Under the pieces are notes generated by a model. That model saw only the letters and a program-made list of their open reading frames with translations, did not search any database and was not told the origin of the DNA. DNA of 64,000 nt. It comes from Toxonevra muliebris. Taxonomy: Eukaryota; Arthropoda; Insecta; Diptera; Pallopteridae. The stretch lies in contig OY829326.1 of assembly GCA_963691655.1 (NCBI GenBank), forward strand, positions 12,574,878 through 12,638,877, written 5' to 3'. This document shows, one piece after another, positions 47,450-59,784 of the stretch (position 1 is the stretch's first letter; each line of letters opens with the position of its first letter). A program made the translations under genes and the position numbers.

Positions 47450-48616
47450 AGTCTTTTAATTCAGCTTATACTTTGGATTGGGTATCATCATATCAGTTTG
47501 CATACTGAGCGACCTTGTCAATTGCGTGGTTCGCTCGTATTTGCACTGTGTTTTCTAATTATAACGCGAAACACCAGCCGACCTTGCACCTCAATACTTA
47601 TGCAATATGCAACACCAATTACGTTCTTTGCTAATATGTATTATTGCTGCTGTATGTTGCTGCTACTATTCCTAGGTGCTTACTTATGAAAGTTTTACCC
47701 TTTGAATTCATCATCTCGGTGTGCATCATTTACCCAATAAGCAATCTTAGACACAACTTAAACACTTAGAGGAAAAAACTCGAAATTGCGAATTTCCGAA
47801 CAAATGTATGTACAAAATCCACTAAAAAAAACCTCGTGGTAACTGGAAATTCCAGCATGATTATATTTTTCACTTTCGTCTCTGGATACTTATTTTAATT
47901 CTTCACAATATGCAGGTCTGCAATTTTTCTCTGGTCGCGCAGTGCAGTTATAAATAAAGTGTTGAACGAAAATATTGGTAATATTCATATTTAGAGACGA
48001 GTACATATTTTTTGTGTAATTTCTTGATATGGTACAGACCTGCCTTTATTATTTGCTATTGAGTTATAGTACAATAAGATCTCGTTACCGTTGAAGCAAA
48101 TTTTAGTATGCACTAACTTCAAACTCCACTTGAGCTGTGGCCTAGAATTCAGAAGAAGGTAACTCTATACTCAAGTTGAAGTTTTTTGTTGTTATGTTCA
48201 GATACTATCACCCTCACAACGAGGAAGATTATTTCTGAGTCTCCCGGATTCAGTTGGAACTTTCATATAAAATTGGTTGCTGGGTATATTTATAATTGAA
48301 GGAACATCTGAACGAAGTACGAAATAATTACCATAGAGTAACAAGTAGGATTATTTTAACATTATTCGCAAGTAAATATACGATGGAAGAATTAAATCCA
48401 GTCGTCTTACATTCAGGAATCAACATCAATTGCAAATGAAATTATTTGGAATTTTTGTTGCTCTGTGAAATCGTTGAAAAGTAAAGAAAAAAAGTAAAGC
48501 AAAACAAAATTTAGGGGGTTACTTCTACTATAATAAAGTAGAAAAATTAAAGCAAAAATGAGAAACGAGAATAGAAAAACAAAACGCAATAAAAGGTGGT
48601 GTTGGTATCAACTATA
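47450..48616. other. Intergenic region
   Basis: This is non-coding spacer between the transporter pair and the second mariner-like element. I see no repeat or gene in it. Confidence 0.45.
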
Positions 48617-49903
48617 CAGGGTGACAATCGTAAAGTGACGCACACATTTCAGCAGTTATTTTCAAAAGGACGTACTTCCATTAAGTACAATTAAGTATTA
48701 ACATTGCTGAATATATAAGCATTCATTTGAACCCCACCTCATTCAATATAACCTCCTTTAGCCTGCACACATGCCTTCAATCGATCCGGAAATCGTTGGA
48801 CTGTTCGCCGCAGGACTTCCTGATCAATTTCAGTCCAGGCTTTCTCTAATGAATTTGTCAGCGACTCCAGACTGTGGTATTGAGATACACAAGCCTTACT
48901 CTCAAAAATACTCCAAATAGAGTAGTTCATTGGATTCAAGTCTGGGGAGTATGGTGGCCATTCTTGAGATGTTATGAATACAGAAAAATTGTCTTTTATC
49001 CATGTCTCGGTTAATTTTGCCATGTGGGAAGGTGCAGAATCTTGCTGGAAAGTCCAGTTTTCATTTCCAAATGTATCTTGGGCCCAGGAAAGAACATGTT
49101 CATTTAAAATGTTCCGATAAACAACCTGGTCAATTTTAACACCCTCTTCAACGAATATTAGAGGGGTTCTGGCATTAGCGGAAACTCCAGCCCATACCAT
49201 AACGGAAGCTGGCTTTTGAACTTGGCCAACTGTCCTATTTTGTTGCGATGATGATGTTAGCCACATTCGGTCATTTTGCGCATTGAAATGTGGTTCAACC
49301 GTGAAAATTTTTTCATCTGTAAACAAGATATTTTCAACATTTTTTAACACGGAGGAGCGTAGCAACGCCTTGCATCTTTGCAGTCGCAAATCTTTCTTTC
49401 TTTGTGTCAGATCTTGAGCTTTTCGGAGCTTGTAAGGCTTAAGATTAAGCTTTGATTTTGCAATGATTCGCACTGTTTCACGGTTTACTCCCACTTCCTT
49501 AGCGATTTTTCTCATTGAGCGCCTTGGATTTCGCTTGATTCGTTTACGAATTTTTTCTGTTAAACCAGTAGTGGCAACTGTTGAAAACTTTCCCCGCTCT
49601 CTATCTCCAAAACCCCCAGTTTCATTATATCGAATAATAGCTCGGTCTACCGTACGACTTGACAAATTTAAAGCCTTTGCAATTTGACGGCTACTATAAT
49701 TTGCCAAATGAAATTTCATAATTTCACGACGAATATTTTCCTTGTCCATTTTTATGGAAATTTCAAAATGTAATAACAAAAATTCAAATGAAATTAAAAG
49801 CAAAGCCAATGATGAATGAATTTGCTTTTAAATTAAAGTAACGGTAAATGGCAAAGCTTGCTGCAGAGTATTAAACTTGCGTCACTTTACAATTGTCACC
49901 CTG
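48617..49903 (-). mobile_element. DD37D mariner-like transposon, copy B (full-length ORF)
   Basis: A 1287-bp element with the same roughly 26-bp inverted ends as copy A (CAGGGTGACAAT[C/T]GTAAAG...) and TA on both sides (48615-48616, 49904-49905). It contains one uninterrupted transposase ORF on the minus strand. It differs from copy A by scattered substitutions and a few small indels, so both inserted fairly recently. Confidence 0.94.
48739..49749 (-). CDS. DD37D (maT-type) transposase with third catalytic Asp replaced by Asn
   Basis: This is a Tc1/mariner-superfamily cut-and-paste transposase of 336 aa from the first ATG (MDKENIRREIMKFHLANYSS). Upstream in-frame codons to 49809 contain no ATG. 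Two N-terminal helix-turn-helix units occur (SSRQIAKALNLSSRTVDRAI and RSMRKIAKEVGVNRETVRII). Catalytic motifs are FTDEK, QQDSAPSH and, 37 residues after that Asp, NPMNYSIW. The last motif reads NPMD in copy A: AAC here, GAC there. The DDD triad therefore lacks its third carboxylate, so the protein should bind ends but not cut. Length and spacing fit the DD37D (maT) group. Confidence 0.9.
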   Translation of the reverse strand: MDKENIRREIMKFHLANYSSRQIAKALNLSSRTVDRAIIRYNETGGFGDRERGKFSTVATTGLTEKIRKRIKRNPRRSMRKIAKEVGVNRETVRIIAKSKLNLKPYKLRKAQDLTQRKKDLRLQRCKALLRSSVLKNVENILFTDEKIFTVEPHFNAQNDRMWLTSSSQQNRTVGQVQKPASVMVWAGVSANARTPLIFVEEGVKIDQVVYRNILNEHVLSWAQDTFGNENWTFQQDSAPSHMAKLTETWIKDNFSVFITSQEWPPYSPDLNPMNYSIWSIFESKACVSQYHSLESLTNSLEKAWTEIDQEVLRRTVQRFPDRLKACVQAKGGYIE

Positions 49904-49905
49904 TA

Positions 49906-52900
49906 TGCATATCATATGTGTGGTTGTCTGTAGTAGGTTCACCACAATTTGACTTTAAACAATGTATCGGATTACAGTCAGTGGCAGCGGAAAATCGTCT
50001 GTACTTGATGTTTTCGTCTGTTGTTGCCTGACTGGAATTGCTTGGTATGCACGCTCAACGAACGTCAGCTTAACTTTTTCCCTAATACTCGACTATGTTA
50101 ATGAAGGTGCTTCAACTTTTCTCTACTTACATAACATATGTAAGAATAGAATATTGTTAGTCCCCAAAATACAAACAAAACAAAAAGTAATCAAAATAAA
50201 TATACAGAAATTAAAACAAAGAGTTAAATAGAAAAAATCTTCAGGATGTCTCACTCAAGTGCTTTCAGGATTGTTAAATCACACTGAACTCATGAACTTT
50301 TGGAGAAAAACATCTCTAAGAGGGCAAAGAAACACTTTAATAACAACAACTTAACATAGTTTCTAATTTTTAGGCTTGCTTTGCTTCTTTCCATTTGCAA
50401 TTCATATTTATTACCAAAAAAGATAAATTTTTCTCACGTTATATTTCGTTTTCCCTATACATCATCAAATTATCCGTAGTATCTGATCTGACATTATCTT
50501 CTTCCTTATTGCAGTTAAGCATACGATTAAGTTGAGTCAAAATTCCTGAAATGTGACTGTAAAAATTCAAAGTCGTAATTCTGAATGCTAATATCACGTA
50601 ATAATGAAAACTTATAAAAAATTCACATTTTAATTATTTGCTGTAGAATTTATTCAATGCTTTACATATTTTGCCACAACGTATATTGAAAACAAATTAT
50701 AAACAATTCGCTTAATTTCTGCAATCACTTCACAACCACAGTGAGCCTAGTAAATTCGTTCGTTTTACTAACAAATCCACATCAAAAATTAAAGTAGGCA
50801 TATTGTAAAGTAAACGTCAAAGCTACGCAAATAGAAATAACAGCTTAGAAAGTGCTTATTTATTGTGAACGACTTGGCTGAAGTGGAAATATGCTATGAT
50901 AAATGTTATAGCTAATAGTACAATGTTGTTGGAGACTGAGTGCTTTGGTTTAGTCCAGCCCACCTTCAACTCTAAGTGTTATAGCTTTAAATTAATAATA
51001 CTTACTTATAATCTTTCGTAGGTATAGTTTGCTTGATTGTTAAGTTAGCAAACTTAGCTGTTTGTATGTAAGTAAAGTTGTTAAATGCCTGGCACTATAA
51101 TTGAAATACCCTATAAAAATGTATCTTACAGTTTTGTAGGGTACCTGCATATATCACAAAGAAGAAGAATCAACGTCTTTATTTATCATCAGCAGCAAAC
51201 ACTACACAACAAAAACAGTGAACCAATACTCAAGTGCAATTATATGTTCAGCTCAGTGTGTGAAGCAATTCTTTACCGTAAAGCAAGAGAGAAGTAGAAG
51301 AATCAAGAAGTACGAGCACAAAAATCAAGCTGGATTTATAATAGTTCGATCGTGAGATGCGTGACTTAGCGTTCTACAGTAAACTACTCTCTTCACTGCC
51401 TTCCTCTACTTCACTTCCGTTCTTGTTCTGTATAATGTGAAAATGTAGCAGTTATTGGTAATAAACAAATAACGAAAATTCTCAAAATTAAATGTTTCCC
51501 AAATGCGCTTGATTTTTTTAATCATCAAAATAAAACAAAAACCCCATTACTTTTGCATGAGAATTTTTTTTATTTTTTTATTTTTGTTCTTGCAAAGTTT
51601 TTTGGTAAAGAAACATTTCCAAAAATTGTTGTTGCCTTCAAAAAATTTCTTCTTTTTAGTTTTTTCTTCTTTTTTGGTACTGCTGCAAAAATTTTTTCCA
51701 GACGCACTTTAAATTAAGGGTAGGCGGGGCTATGTAGTTCGTCTCTGTGAGAAACATTATGTTTTCATCAAAGAACAAGAAAAAAAGTGGTAAATTAATT
51801 CACTCCTTTCACCACTCAACAACAACCAATTTCGTAAATTGTGTAATAGCATTTCAACACTTGTGGAAAATTTATAACTTGCAAGTGTGTGTTATTTTGT
51901 TTTTTTTTTTTTTCATTTAATTAAAAATGTAAAACTTTTGTTGGTTCTGGCAAGAGGTATGGATGGTGTAAAAACTTTTATCAAGAAATGCTCCAAAAAT
52001 AAAAGAAAAACAAACAGAAACATGTCTTAAAAATGGAAGCTAATTATAAAATAAAAGACATCAGCAACAAAATATGTAGTAGTGGGTACATATATGTGAA
52101 GTCACATGTGTGTTTTTTAAGCGAACTTTATAAAAAAAAAATAGATGTATGTATGTTGGGCTCCGTGAAAAATAGAAAAAAAAGCCAAAAAAAAAATTGT
52201 AAGGAAAGCAACAAAAACCAATTTTGATGTGAATTGGGGTTATATTTTATAATTTCAAATGTGGGCCCAAAATTAACAATGAAGAAATGCAACAAAATAT
52301 GATGAATCGGCCCCAAAAAATAAATATCGCTACCGTTAACCCTCTAACCCCGTAAGGTTGAAATAATAATAAAACAAACACCAAAATTTTTGTTTCTATA
52401 TTGATGAAAAAAAATGAATATGAAGTCCATTTTTTTGATTAGTTTTTAAGTTTAGGTGACAAAAACGAAAGGCTACCCTGTTGCGGCATTGCGGGTTTAA
52501 GCCAAAAAATAAAGATATATGTGGGCAATTCACAAGATGTCTTATTTGGTATTGTATCCTCTCATTTGTCATAAATTCTCATTTTTCATACAAAATTATA
52601 CGACATTATGATTATACGACAGTATATGAGGAGACTTAGAAATATTTTTTTATAAAAAACTTATATGCGCTATAATTTTTCGTCACAAAGCAACACTTTG
52701 TACACATAAAAATAACTATAAACAACAATCATGAGATCGCAGAAAGTGCAAACTGACCACAAATTGTTTGTTTATTCTATCTTCAGGTCTGCCAATTAAT
52801 TAAAAAAATAAATAAATTTGCATTTGTCCATTAATTAAAATAGATTGAAGACTGCCTCAGGGCGGCCTTACGGGTTATAGGGTTAAGGCCCTAATACGCA

Positions 52901-55064
52901 TTTTTCAAATTTTACAGGAAGTGCAAAAAACATTCTGATATTTGGAGTACTGGATTTTGTAACTTAAACTCACAGATTGTAAGTTTTCAGTGTACAGATG
53001 AAAGTGGGCACGCTTTATCATAATCCATCCAAACACGATACTGAAAAATTTGACGTTAGCTAAAAAACTCTAAAAAACTTTATGTTTGGGTACAGTTTAA
53101 ATATGATTCAAAATATTTAACATGAGTTTTTGCTAGTAGATATTTCCAGTTGTCCTCGTTCTGAATAAGAAGGTATCAGAACAAAGCTACTACAAGCTAT
53201 TGATTTATATAAAAGAACACATTTTTGATATGGCTTTCTCTGTTTTAATTTATTTTTGAGGTGTTTTTTTTTTATTATTTTGTGCTATATTTTCATTATG
53301 AAACTATGCCCCAGTTTTGAGGTTATTTTTCATTTTTAGCTTTAAACCATTTTTCACCAAGCCAAATTTCACCGCGCCATATATGGGACATTATTGTTGA
53401 ACTAACCCAAATTTTTTCGTTATGTTTTTGGATCGCTTTCATATTTTCTGATCTTATTCCTCTATATGATCGTAATTTAACTTGAAAGTATTAGATTTTT
53501 AAGCCCCACCCCTCTCCTAGTTATAAAGGGTTAAATTTTTAATCCAGGCAGCTCATAACTTTTTTTATATTTATCAAAATAAAACGATCAAACTCGATTC
53601 TGAAAGGGCCTTTAAATAATATGTTAAGCTCACTATAAATATTTTTAATTTTTATAAAGAAATTGTTAAATCAAAACTTTATTTAACTTTTTATTTATTT
53701 TTAAAAGAAAGCTTGTCTGTTTTGCTAAAACCCAAAAGGACAAAATGGCAAACCCAGTAGTTTTGGAATTGCAAGACTTTACTGAACGGAAGACCCACAC
53801 ACCACGGCGCGCTAACCAAACTAAACCAACCAAACCGACCAAACTCATAGAGTAACAAGTTGGCGCGAAGCCAACTCAAAGTTAAAAATTGGAGTTTTTC
53901 ATATAATTGAATCTGACTTGTACTTTCTAATTTCATTTTGAATCAAATCTAAGGCTGCAAGTTTTTTAATTACAACTTAAAATATTGAAATCTATGTATT
54001 ATACATAGAAATAATAACAAAGACTTGTGGTGTTTAGAGCTCTCCAAGTATTTCTTAAAGTTTACTAATTAAATATTTCTTATGTCAGAAATAAATCTAT
54101 AGTCTAATTCACTAACAGATCTAGACATTTTGTAAGGAAGGGATTTTATTTTTTGCCTTTCAATTTATTTATTTTTTTTGTTTCATTACCAACGATCAAA
54201 ATTGATCAGTTTATCATCGACAAGAGGTGGAAGAAGGAAGGGGCGGGTGAACTTCAAAGTCCCCTTCTCCCCCTCTCCCCTCTTGGATCCGCCAGTGGAT
54301 GAAATATACAAATTTGATAAATGTCATTTACCCATATAAATGCAATGAACCTAAATATTTCATGTGAATGTTTGCAACATGGATACATAGTATAAATATG
54401 TAAAGACAACAACATTACATTAAAAAAAAAAGTTATCGTTTATTCCATTTCCTACGGGCAAAAGAGAATTGCATAGGAAATATTAATTTCATCAAAGAAC
54501 AGAACACCGGCTCCTTCTTCTGCTCAAGAGATGATGGGTGGATGAGGAGGTTTGAATGTGCTCTTTAATGCGCACTGCTAATGCTATTAAAATGAACATT
54601 TAAATGGCAACTAATGAAAATTCAAAATCAACACAACACAAACTAACACATCTACAAATACACATGCACACACGCACAACAAATACATGAGAGTAAATAG
54701 TTAAATATGTACAAATTCCCAGCTCATTTGCAACTTATCAGCGAGAAGAAAAATAAAAACAAAAAAATAGAATTTAATTGCGCAAACTTTTCATATTTAA
54801 ACATAGTTTTACTGCACTGCTAAGAGAGACGAATAGACAGACAGACTGACGGGTGGTTTTATACTCTTTAATTTTTACATTCGCTAGAATTTTTAATCCT
54901 TTCTGTCTTTATTTTTGCAATGCGCAAACAAGTGTTTGTTTTAGACAGCATAAAATCAACCCCGCACACCACCTCTCTTAGCAGACAGACATCTTCGCAT
55001 ACACCCCTACCATACATACCCAGCAGGAATTGGCTGTAGTTATGCACGCTACTACTATTATTAT
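49906..55064. other. Long non-coding region
   Basis: No gene that I can support. A/T homopolymers and low-complexity DNA dominate, for example 51560-51700. A block at about 52524-52612 matches 62000-62080. A GC-richer patch lies at about 53745-53880 (with a GTTGGC/GCCAAC hairpin), and a C-rich stretch at 54260-54300 ends in GGATCCGCCAGTGGAT. Confidence 0.45.
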
Positions 55065-55069
55065 GGCAC

Positions 55070-55330
55070 AACAACCCCTGGAGGACCAAGGCAGAGCTTT
55101 TCGCATCCATTCAAGTTGTGTGAGTTATATTTATACACGAATGGAAGGGACCTACAGTTTAATGCCGAGTCCGCACGGCGAAGTGAAAAGCTTGGAGGGT
55201 TGCCATTGCCAGCCAAGAGGTGGTGCCGTGTAGAAAAATTTTTATTTTCTATTTTTGATTTTTGCCGAGATATGAACCTGGGCACCTCTGCGTAGCAGTC
55301 TAACACACTAACCACTAGGCTATGGCGACC
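55070..55330 (-). repeat. tRNA-headed SINE-like repeat, copy 3 (most complete)
   Basis: Read on the minus strand, the head starts GGTCGCCATAGCCTAGTGG, with B-box-like AGGTTCATATCTC. The body has CCTCTTGGCTGGCAATGGCA, then CGGCATTAAACTGTAGGTC, CTTCCATTCGTGTATAAATA and AATGGATGCGAAAAGC. It therefore links the blocks of copies 1 and 2 in one element. A plus-strand ORF across it is a shadow. Confidence 0.68.
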
Positions 55331-56930
55331 ATTAAGTTATGGAAAAATTAGGGCTGATTGAACACTTTTAAGTGAAAAGAATCGTTTGAGATGTGAACTC
55401 GAGTTTGTAAGCTCCAGCAATCTTTTGTTTGCGGTTCAAACGTATTCAGTGAAAACAGGCTTTGTTAGTTATTGCTTTAATTCCTACTAGGCTTTCGTAT
55501 ACATGGTGATTGTTTTTTTATGAGAAGCTCAAATGAAAATTTCTTCGTAGAACAAATACGTAAAAAGATTTTCCAATATAAATACACAATACACACACAC
55601 ACTTATATACATACGTAAACACATACAAAATTTAGTCTGCATACTCGTGTTTAAGTATGTATGTATATGAGTTGAAATAAATATGCGTTAAAAAGGGATT
55701 GAATTGCGTTAATAATGTTGCAACATTATATGGTTGTTGTCGTGCTTTGCTGTAACTTCTCATTTTACATTTTGCTTTATATACATTTGTATGTATGTGT
55801 CTTTGTGTGGAAATACTTCTTCTTCTGTCCTTGCCATCTTTTTTCTTAGGTTTGGGGTAGGCATTATATAATACATATACATATATACCTAGTCGTATAA
55901 ACTTGTACAGTAGACTGTCAGGGTTGTTGTTGGATGATAAATTTCTATTTCAGCACGACCTTGATTGTTGGTTTCTTTTCTTACACTATGTATGCCTGTA
56001 TCTATGTATGTACATATATTGCAGAAATATGAGGTTGTAAAATTGTGTTTAACACAAATTTATGCCTTGCTCTGAGGGGAATTTATAACCATGGAAATAT
56101 TTACAACTTAAATATTTCTTGCGTAGATGAAATAGAATTTTATGCTGAGAAAATAAATAAAATACCCGGTGGCACTAGAAAAAAGTGAAAAAGGTTTTAT
56201 TTTCTTACTCTATACCTATATTAAATTTGAAAGTATTTTTCTTTGTTTTATTGTTGAAATCGGCAGCTAAAAAATTGTTTGTTTTAAGGTTATACGTATT
56301 ATTTTTTAACCTAAATATACTTACGAAAACAAAATGTTAAAATATACATAAGTATTTCTATCAATTGACCCATATGTTGCGATAGAAAAAGGCATGATTG
56401 ATGTAAATTTGTACTTACAGTGACAGTCAAAACAGTTTACAAAGTTCAACATTTATTGGGACACAAAAAAGAGATAAGAGCATGGTCGTACATCTTTCTT
56501 TAAAGATTTACATTATTTCTAATTTCCAATTACAGTGGCCGCTCGGAGTTCTTAAGCAGTTTGTTCTTGGGCTACTCAAGAATTCAGATTTCTTATGATT
56601 TCTGGACGGTTTTTAAAATCAACTTTTTTTCAAGAAAAAATACCATTTTATTACAATGCTATTTACATAGTCGTTGCATTTATTAATTATTTTTCTAAGC
56701 TTCATAGTCGTTTTAAAAAATCATAGGAGTTAAATATTTTAGAAATATCTACATTGTATATAGTAGCATTTTATTAGGTAAAAGCACTAAAAGTGAGAAG
56801 AACAATCGAACAAAAATTTATTCCAAACTTACGTAGAAATCTTAAGTCAAATCTTAAGATTTTAGGAAACTACATGCAAGTAAAAAATTTGAGAATTCCA
56901 AACGCCCACTGTATTATCAATAATCACAAA
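55331..56930. other. Intergenic region
   Basis: AT-rich spacer with ATGTATGT and ACACAC runs near 55585-55680. No gene seen. Confidence 0.45.
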
Positions 56931-56931
56931 T

Positions 56932-58010
56932 AGCATAAAGCTAATTCGCTACTCGGTTTCGTTAAGCGAAACTCTAAAGAATTTCTTGATGTTTTCACAC
57001 TTAAAACCACTTTCATTTCCCTGGTTAGATTAGTTCCTGAACAGCTAGTATTATATGGCACCCAATCTATCAAAATGACATTGATAGGATCGAAAGAGTT
57101 CAGAAGAACTTTACCAAATTTGAGCTCCGACGAACTTACCAGATTTACAACTTAATTTACAAAAGCTTGCAAACAGACAAAATGTATCAAGCGCAGTGTG
57201 GCCAACTTTTGGTTTTCAAAAACCACTAAAATGAAGAATAAAACACGTATTTTCTTTAAAAAAGCGCTAAATTTTTTCCTTATAAAAGTGTTAAACACAA
57301 ATTTTTTTATATACTTAAAAGAAAATTATTTAAATACATGTATTTTTAGAGTTTTTAATTCACTGCATTTCTAAATTATACAAACACAAGAAAAGCTAAA
57401 ATAAGATAATGCAAAAATAGTATTTTATACACTTTGGTCACAAAAAAAATATATAGAGGAATAATTTATAACTTATTACATATCGCTGTATTACTATCTG
57501 CTTTTTCTAGCCAAAACACACTCTTTAGTTTAAATTCAGAAGCATTATAAACACTAGTGCTATTTATTTACGTCATCAGGTATTTTATAGTTTTCACAAA
57601 ATGAATTTTCGTGTTTTAATCCACTTTTTATATGAAGTAAAGAATTTTTTGAATTGAGTGACTTACGGTTGCGAACTTTGATTTTAAATAAGTTCATTAA
57701 TCATTGTTTCGATAAAAAATGTTGTTAGAATTACTCAAGGAATGGATTATTTAGGGGAGCAATTAGTGTCTTTTAAATTGAAAATAACGCGCTGACGGCT
57801 AAATCACTTTTTTCCGGGTTTTTATTTTCAAAAAGTGCTCAATTTAGAAAGAAAAGCGCTGAGTTGGCCACACTGATCAAGCGTGTTAATTATTGCAGAC
57901 ATACTAGATGGCAAAATCGATTCACCCGATCTCTTGTCTTTAATTCCATTCCGTACATTCAAGAACACTTAGAGAGCACAGTTTATTTTATATTAAAGTT
58001 CATAGAACTA
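56932..58010 (+). pseudogene. Jockey-like LINE reverse-transcriptase C-terminal fragment, split by a hAT element
   Basis: Before the insertion the plus strand reads ANSLLGFVKRNSKEF and TTFISLVRLV. After a frameshift it reads WHPIYQNDIDRIERVQKN, as at the C-terminal end of jockey-group LINE reverse transcriptases. After the hAT element the frame resumes as SSVLIIADILDGKIDSPDLL and ends at a stop near 58010. The reading frame crosses the hAT insertion smoothly once one copy of the 8-bp target duplication is removed, which confirms the nesting order. Other frameshifts show the LINE was already dead. Confidence 0.75.
57194..57875. mobile_element. Non-autonomous hAT element with perfect 8-bp target duplication
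   Basis: The element is 682 bp, with perfect 14-bp inverted ends CAGTGTGGCCAACT. ATCAAGCG is duplicated exactly at 57186-57193 and 57876-57883. An 8-bp duplication with CAGTG-type ends is the hAT hallmark. The interior is AT-rich with no transposase frame. AAAAGCGCT near both ends forms a subterminal repeat. It lies inside the older LINE fragment. Confidence 0.92.
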
Positions 58011-59780
58011 ATTATGGTCAAAGTGATCCTATTTGAAGATGCCTTAGTTCTTGTAATATTACAATTGGTTTAAATTAAAGCTTTAAAAAAATATTTCAGT
58101 TAATTTATTTCCCTCACTTTTCTCTTTATTATTTTACTAGTTATTAACGCCGTTTGTAAATAGATTTTCGTAATCTGTAAAGGCTTGGCCCAAGTGTTTT
58201 TGTTTATCAGGCTAAATGAAGCGTCCTTTTTGTCGAAGTGACTAAGTGACTGAGTCGCAATAGTGTATAAAGAGCAGGCTAATCATACGACCATTTCAGA
58301 ACCCGCCACGGTTCCTCATCAGTGATCTTTGTGATGGTTCTTACTAGCATTTCAACATTCTATACAAGTGTCCAATATTTGAAATCGTTGCCGAGAATTA
58401 CAAGGTTTTTTGTTTTCCAAATATTTTCACTGAACAGAAATGATAAATAAGGCACAGTTCAGTTAAATGATACTAGTCGGTAAGAAAGCTCCAGAAATCT
58501 CTTTATGAAAAAACAAATATCAAAAGAGAACCAAACTACTCGTTGGTGTTTGTTTTGTTATTTGTGCATGCAGATAACTCTGAGAAATGCCGTTACTCAT
58601 ATCTTCTCTCTCTCTCTCTCTCATTTATTATTTACTCCCGCTTAAGCAATGATTTCTACAGCGATGAATGCAATGCTTTGTTCAATGAGTAGATTTTAAA
58701 GAACTTCCGACGCTAATGTTTTGGAATTGGCTAAACCGATTTTAAATCTGAATTTGGCTACTCTACTCGTCAAGCTCTTTTAATTGATATATAATATGGT
58801 AGTGTAGCTCTTCTGGATCTTCTGGAATAAAAATGTAGTTACACTAATAAATGTATAGATAGATTAAAATCATTTTTCACTGCAGCATAGCACACTCTCT
58901 CTCATTTCTACAACTAGACAAATTCTCAACTAACTGTTAAATATCTAGTTGCAATGAGAATTTCAACAAAAAAATACTCACATAAGTACAAACATACGGC
59001 AAGAAACCTATAGAAAAATAGAATTAATTGAAAAGAAATTGCATTATTTAGGATGAAAATTTAGTTATAGCATAGTACCTTTATGAATATACAGTGGCAG
59101 TTAAAACTGCTCACCTGATACAAAATTTTTTGGGATTGTGAGTAATCATAAATGCTGGAAAATCGGAAATAATACACACAAAAAAAACTACTATTCATCC
59201 AGGGAAAACAACAACACATCATCTATAAATATTATCCGATTTCAAAAATTCTTTTTGCATTATGCTTGTATTTGTATGGAGCAATAACATAGCTGTGAAA
59301 TTTGTAAAAATTTGCCGCCAAACTTTAAAAAAATCATAATTTATTGTCGAAATTTTGGAACTTTGGAATATGATTTCTAAATTTGTTTCCTCTTCTGTAC
59401 ATCTGGATAAGTAGACATTTAATTATTATTATATCTTAGCTATTTATCGTGGCTCAAAAATGTTCCTTCATTCGATAAATTTTTGAGGCCTTGTATATAT
59501 TTTTTTGTTAACAATCTTATACTTTATTATCAATTATCATGTGTTTTGTGTAATTTCATACCACATTTTTTATGCCGTTAGTATATAGAAAAATACACTA
59601 AACTGAAAACTTAAAAAATTTGTGATAGAACATCGGAGCAGGCATTTGTATCTGCATCTCACTCAGTACAATTGCTGCAGTCATTTTATTCACATTTATA
59701 CAACTCTCCCCTCTACATTCCTAGTCTACCTTCCTAATTTTTCCACTCAATAATTCCTTTTGTAAATCGAAATTCCTTTA
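58011..59780. other. Intergenic region with dispersed-repeat fragments
   Basis: No gene. Blocks at about 58285-58500 (inverted) and 58893-58985 (direct) match 35660-35940. Confidence 0.45.
58605..58622. repeat. (TC)n microsatellite
   Basis: An uninterrupted run of TC dinucleotides. Confidence 0.85.
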
Positions 59781-59784
59781 TGCG

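Noticed and set aside
49750..49809. Twenty extra N-terminal residues of the DD37D transposase
   Set aside because: The frame is open but contains no ATG before 49749.
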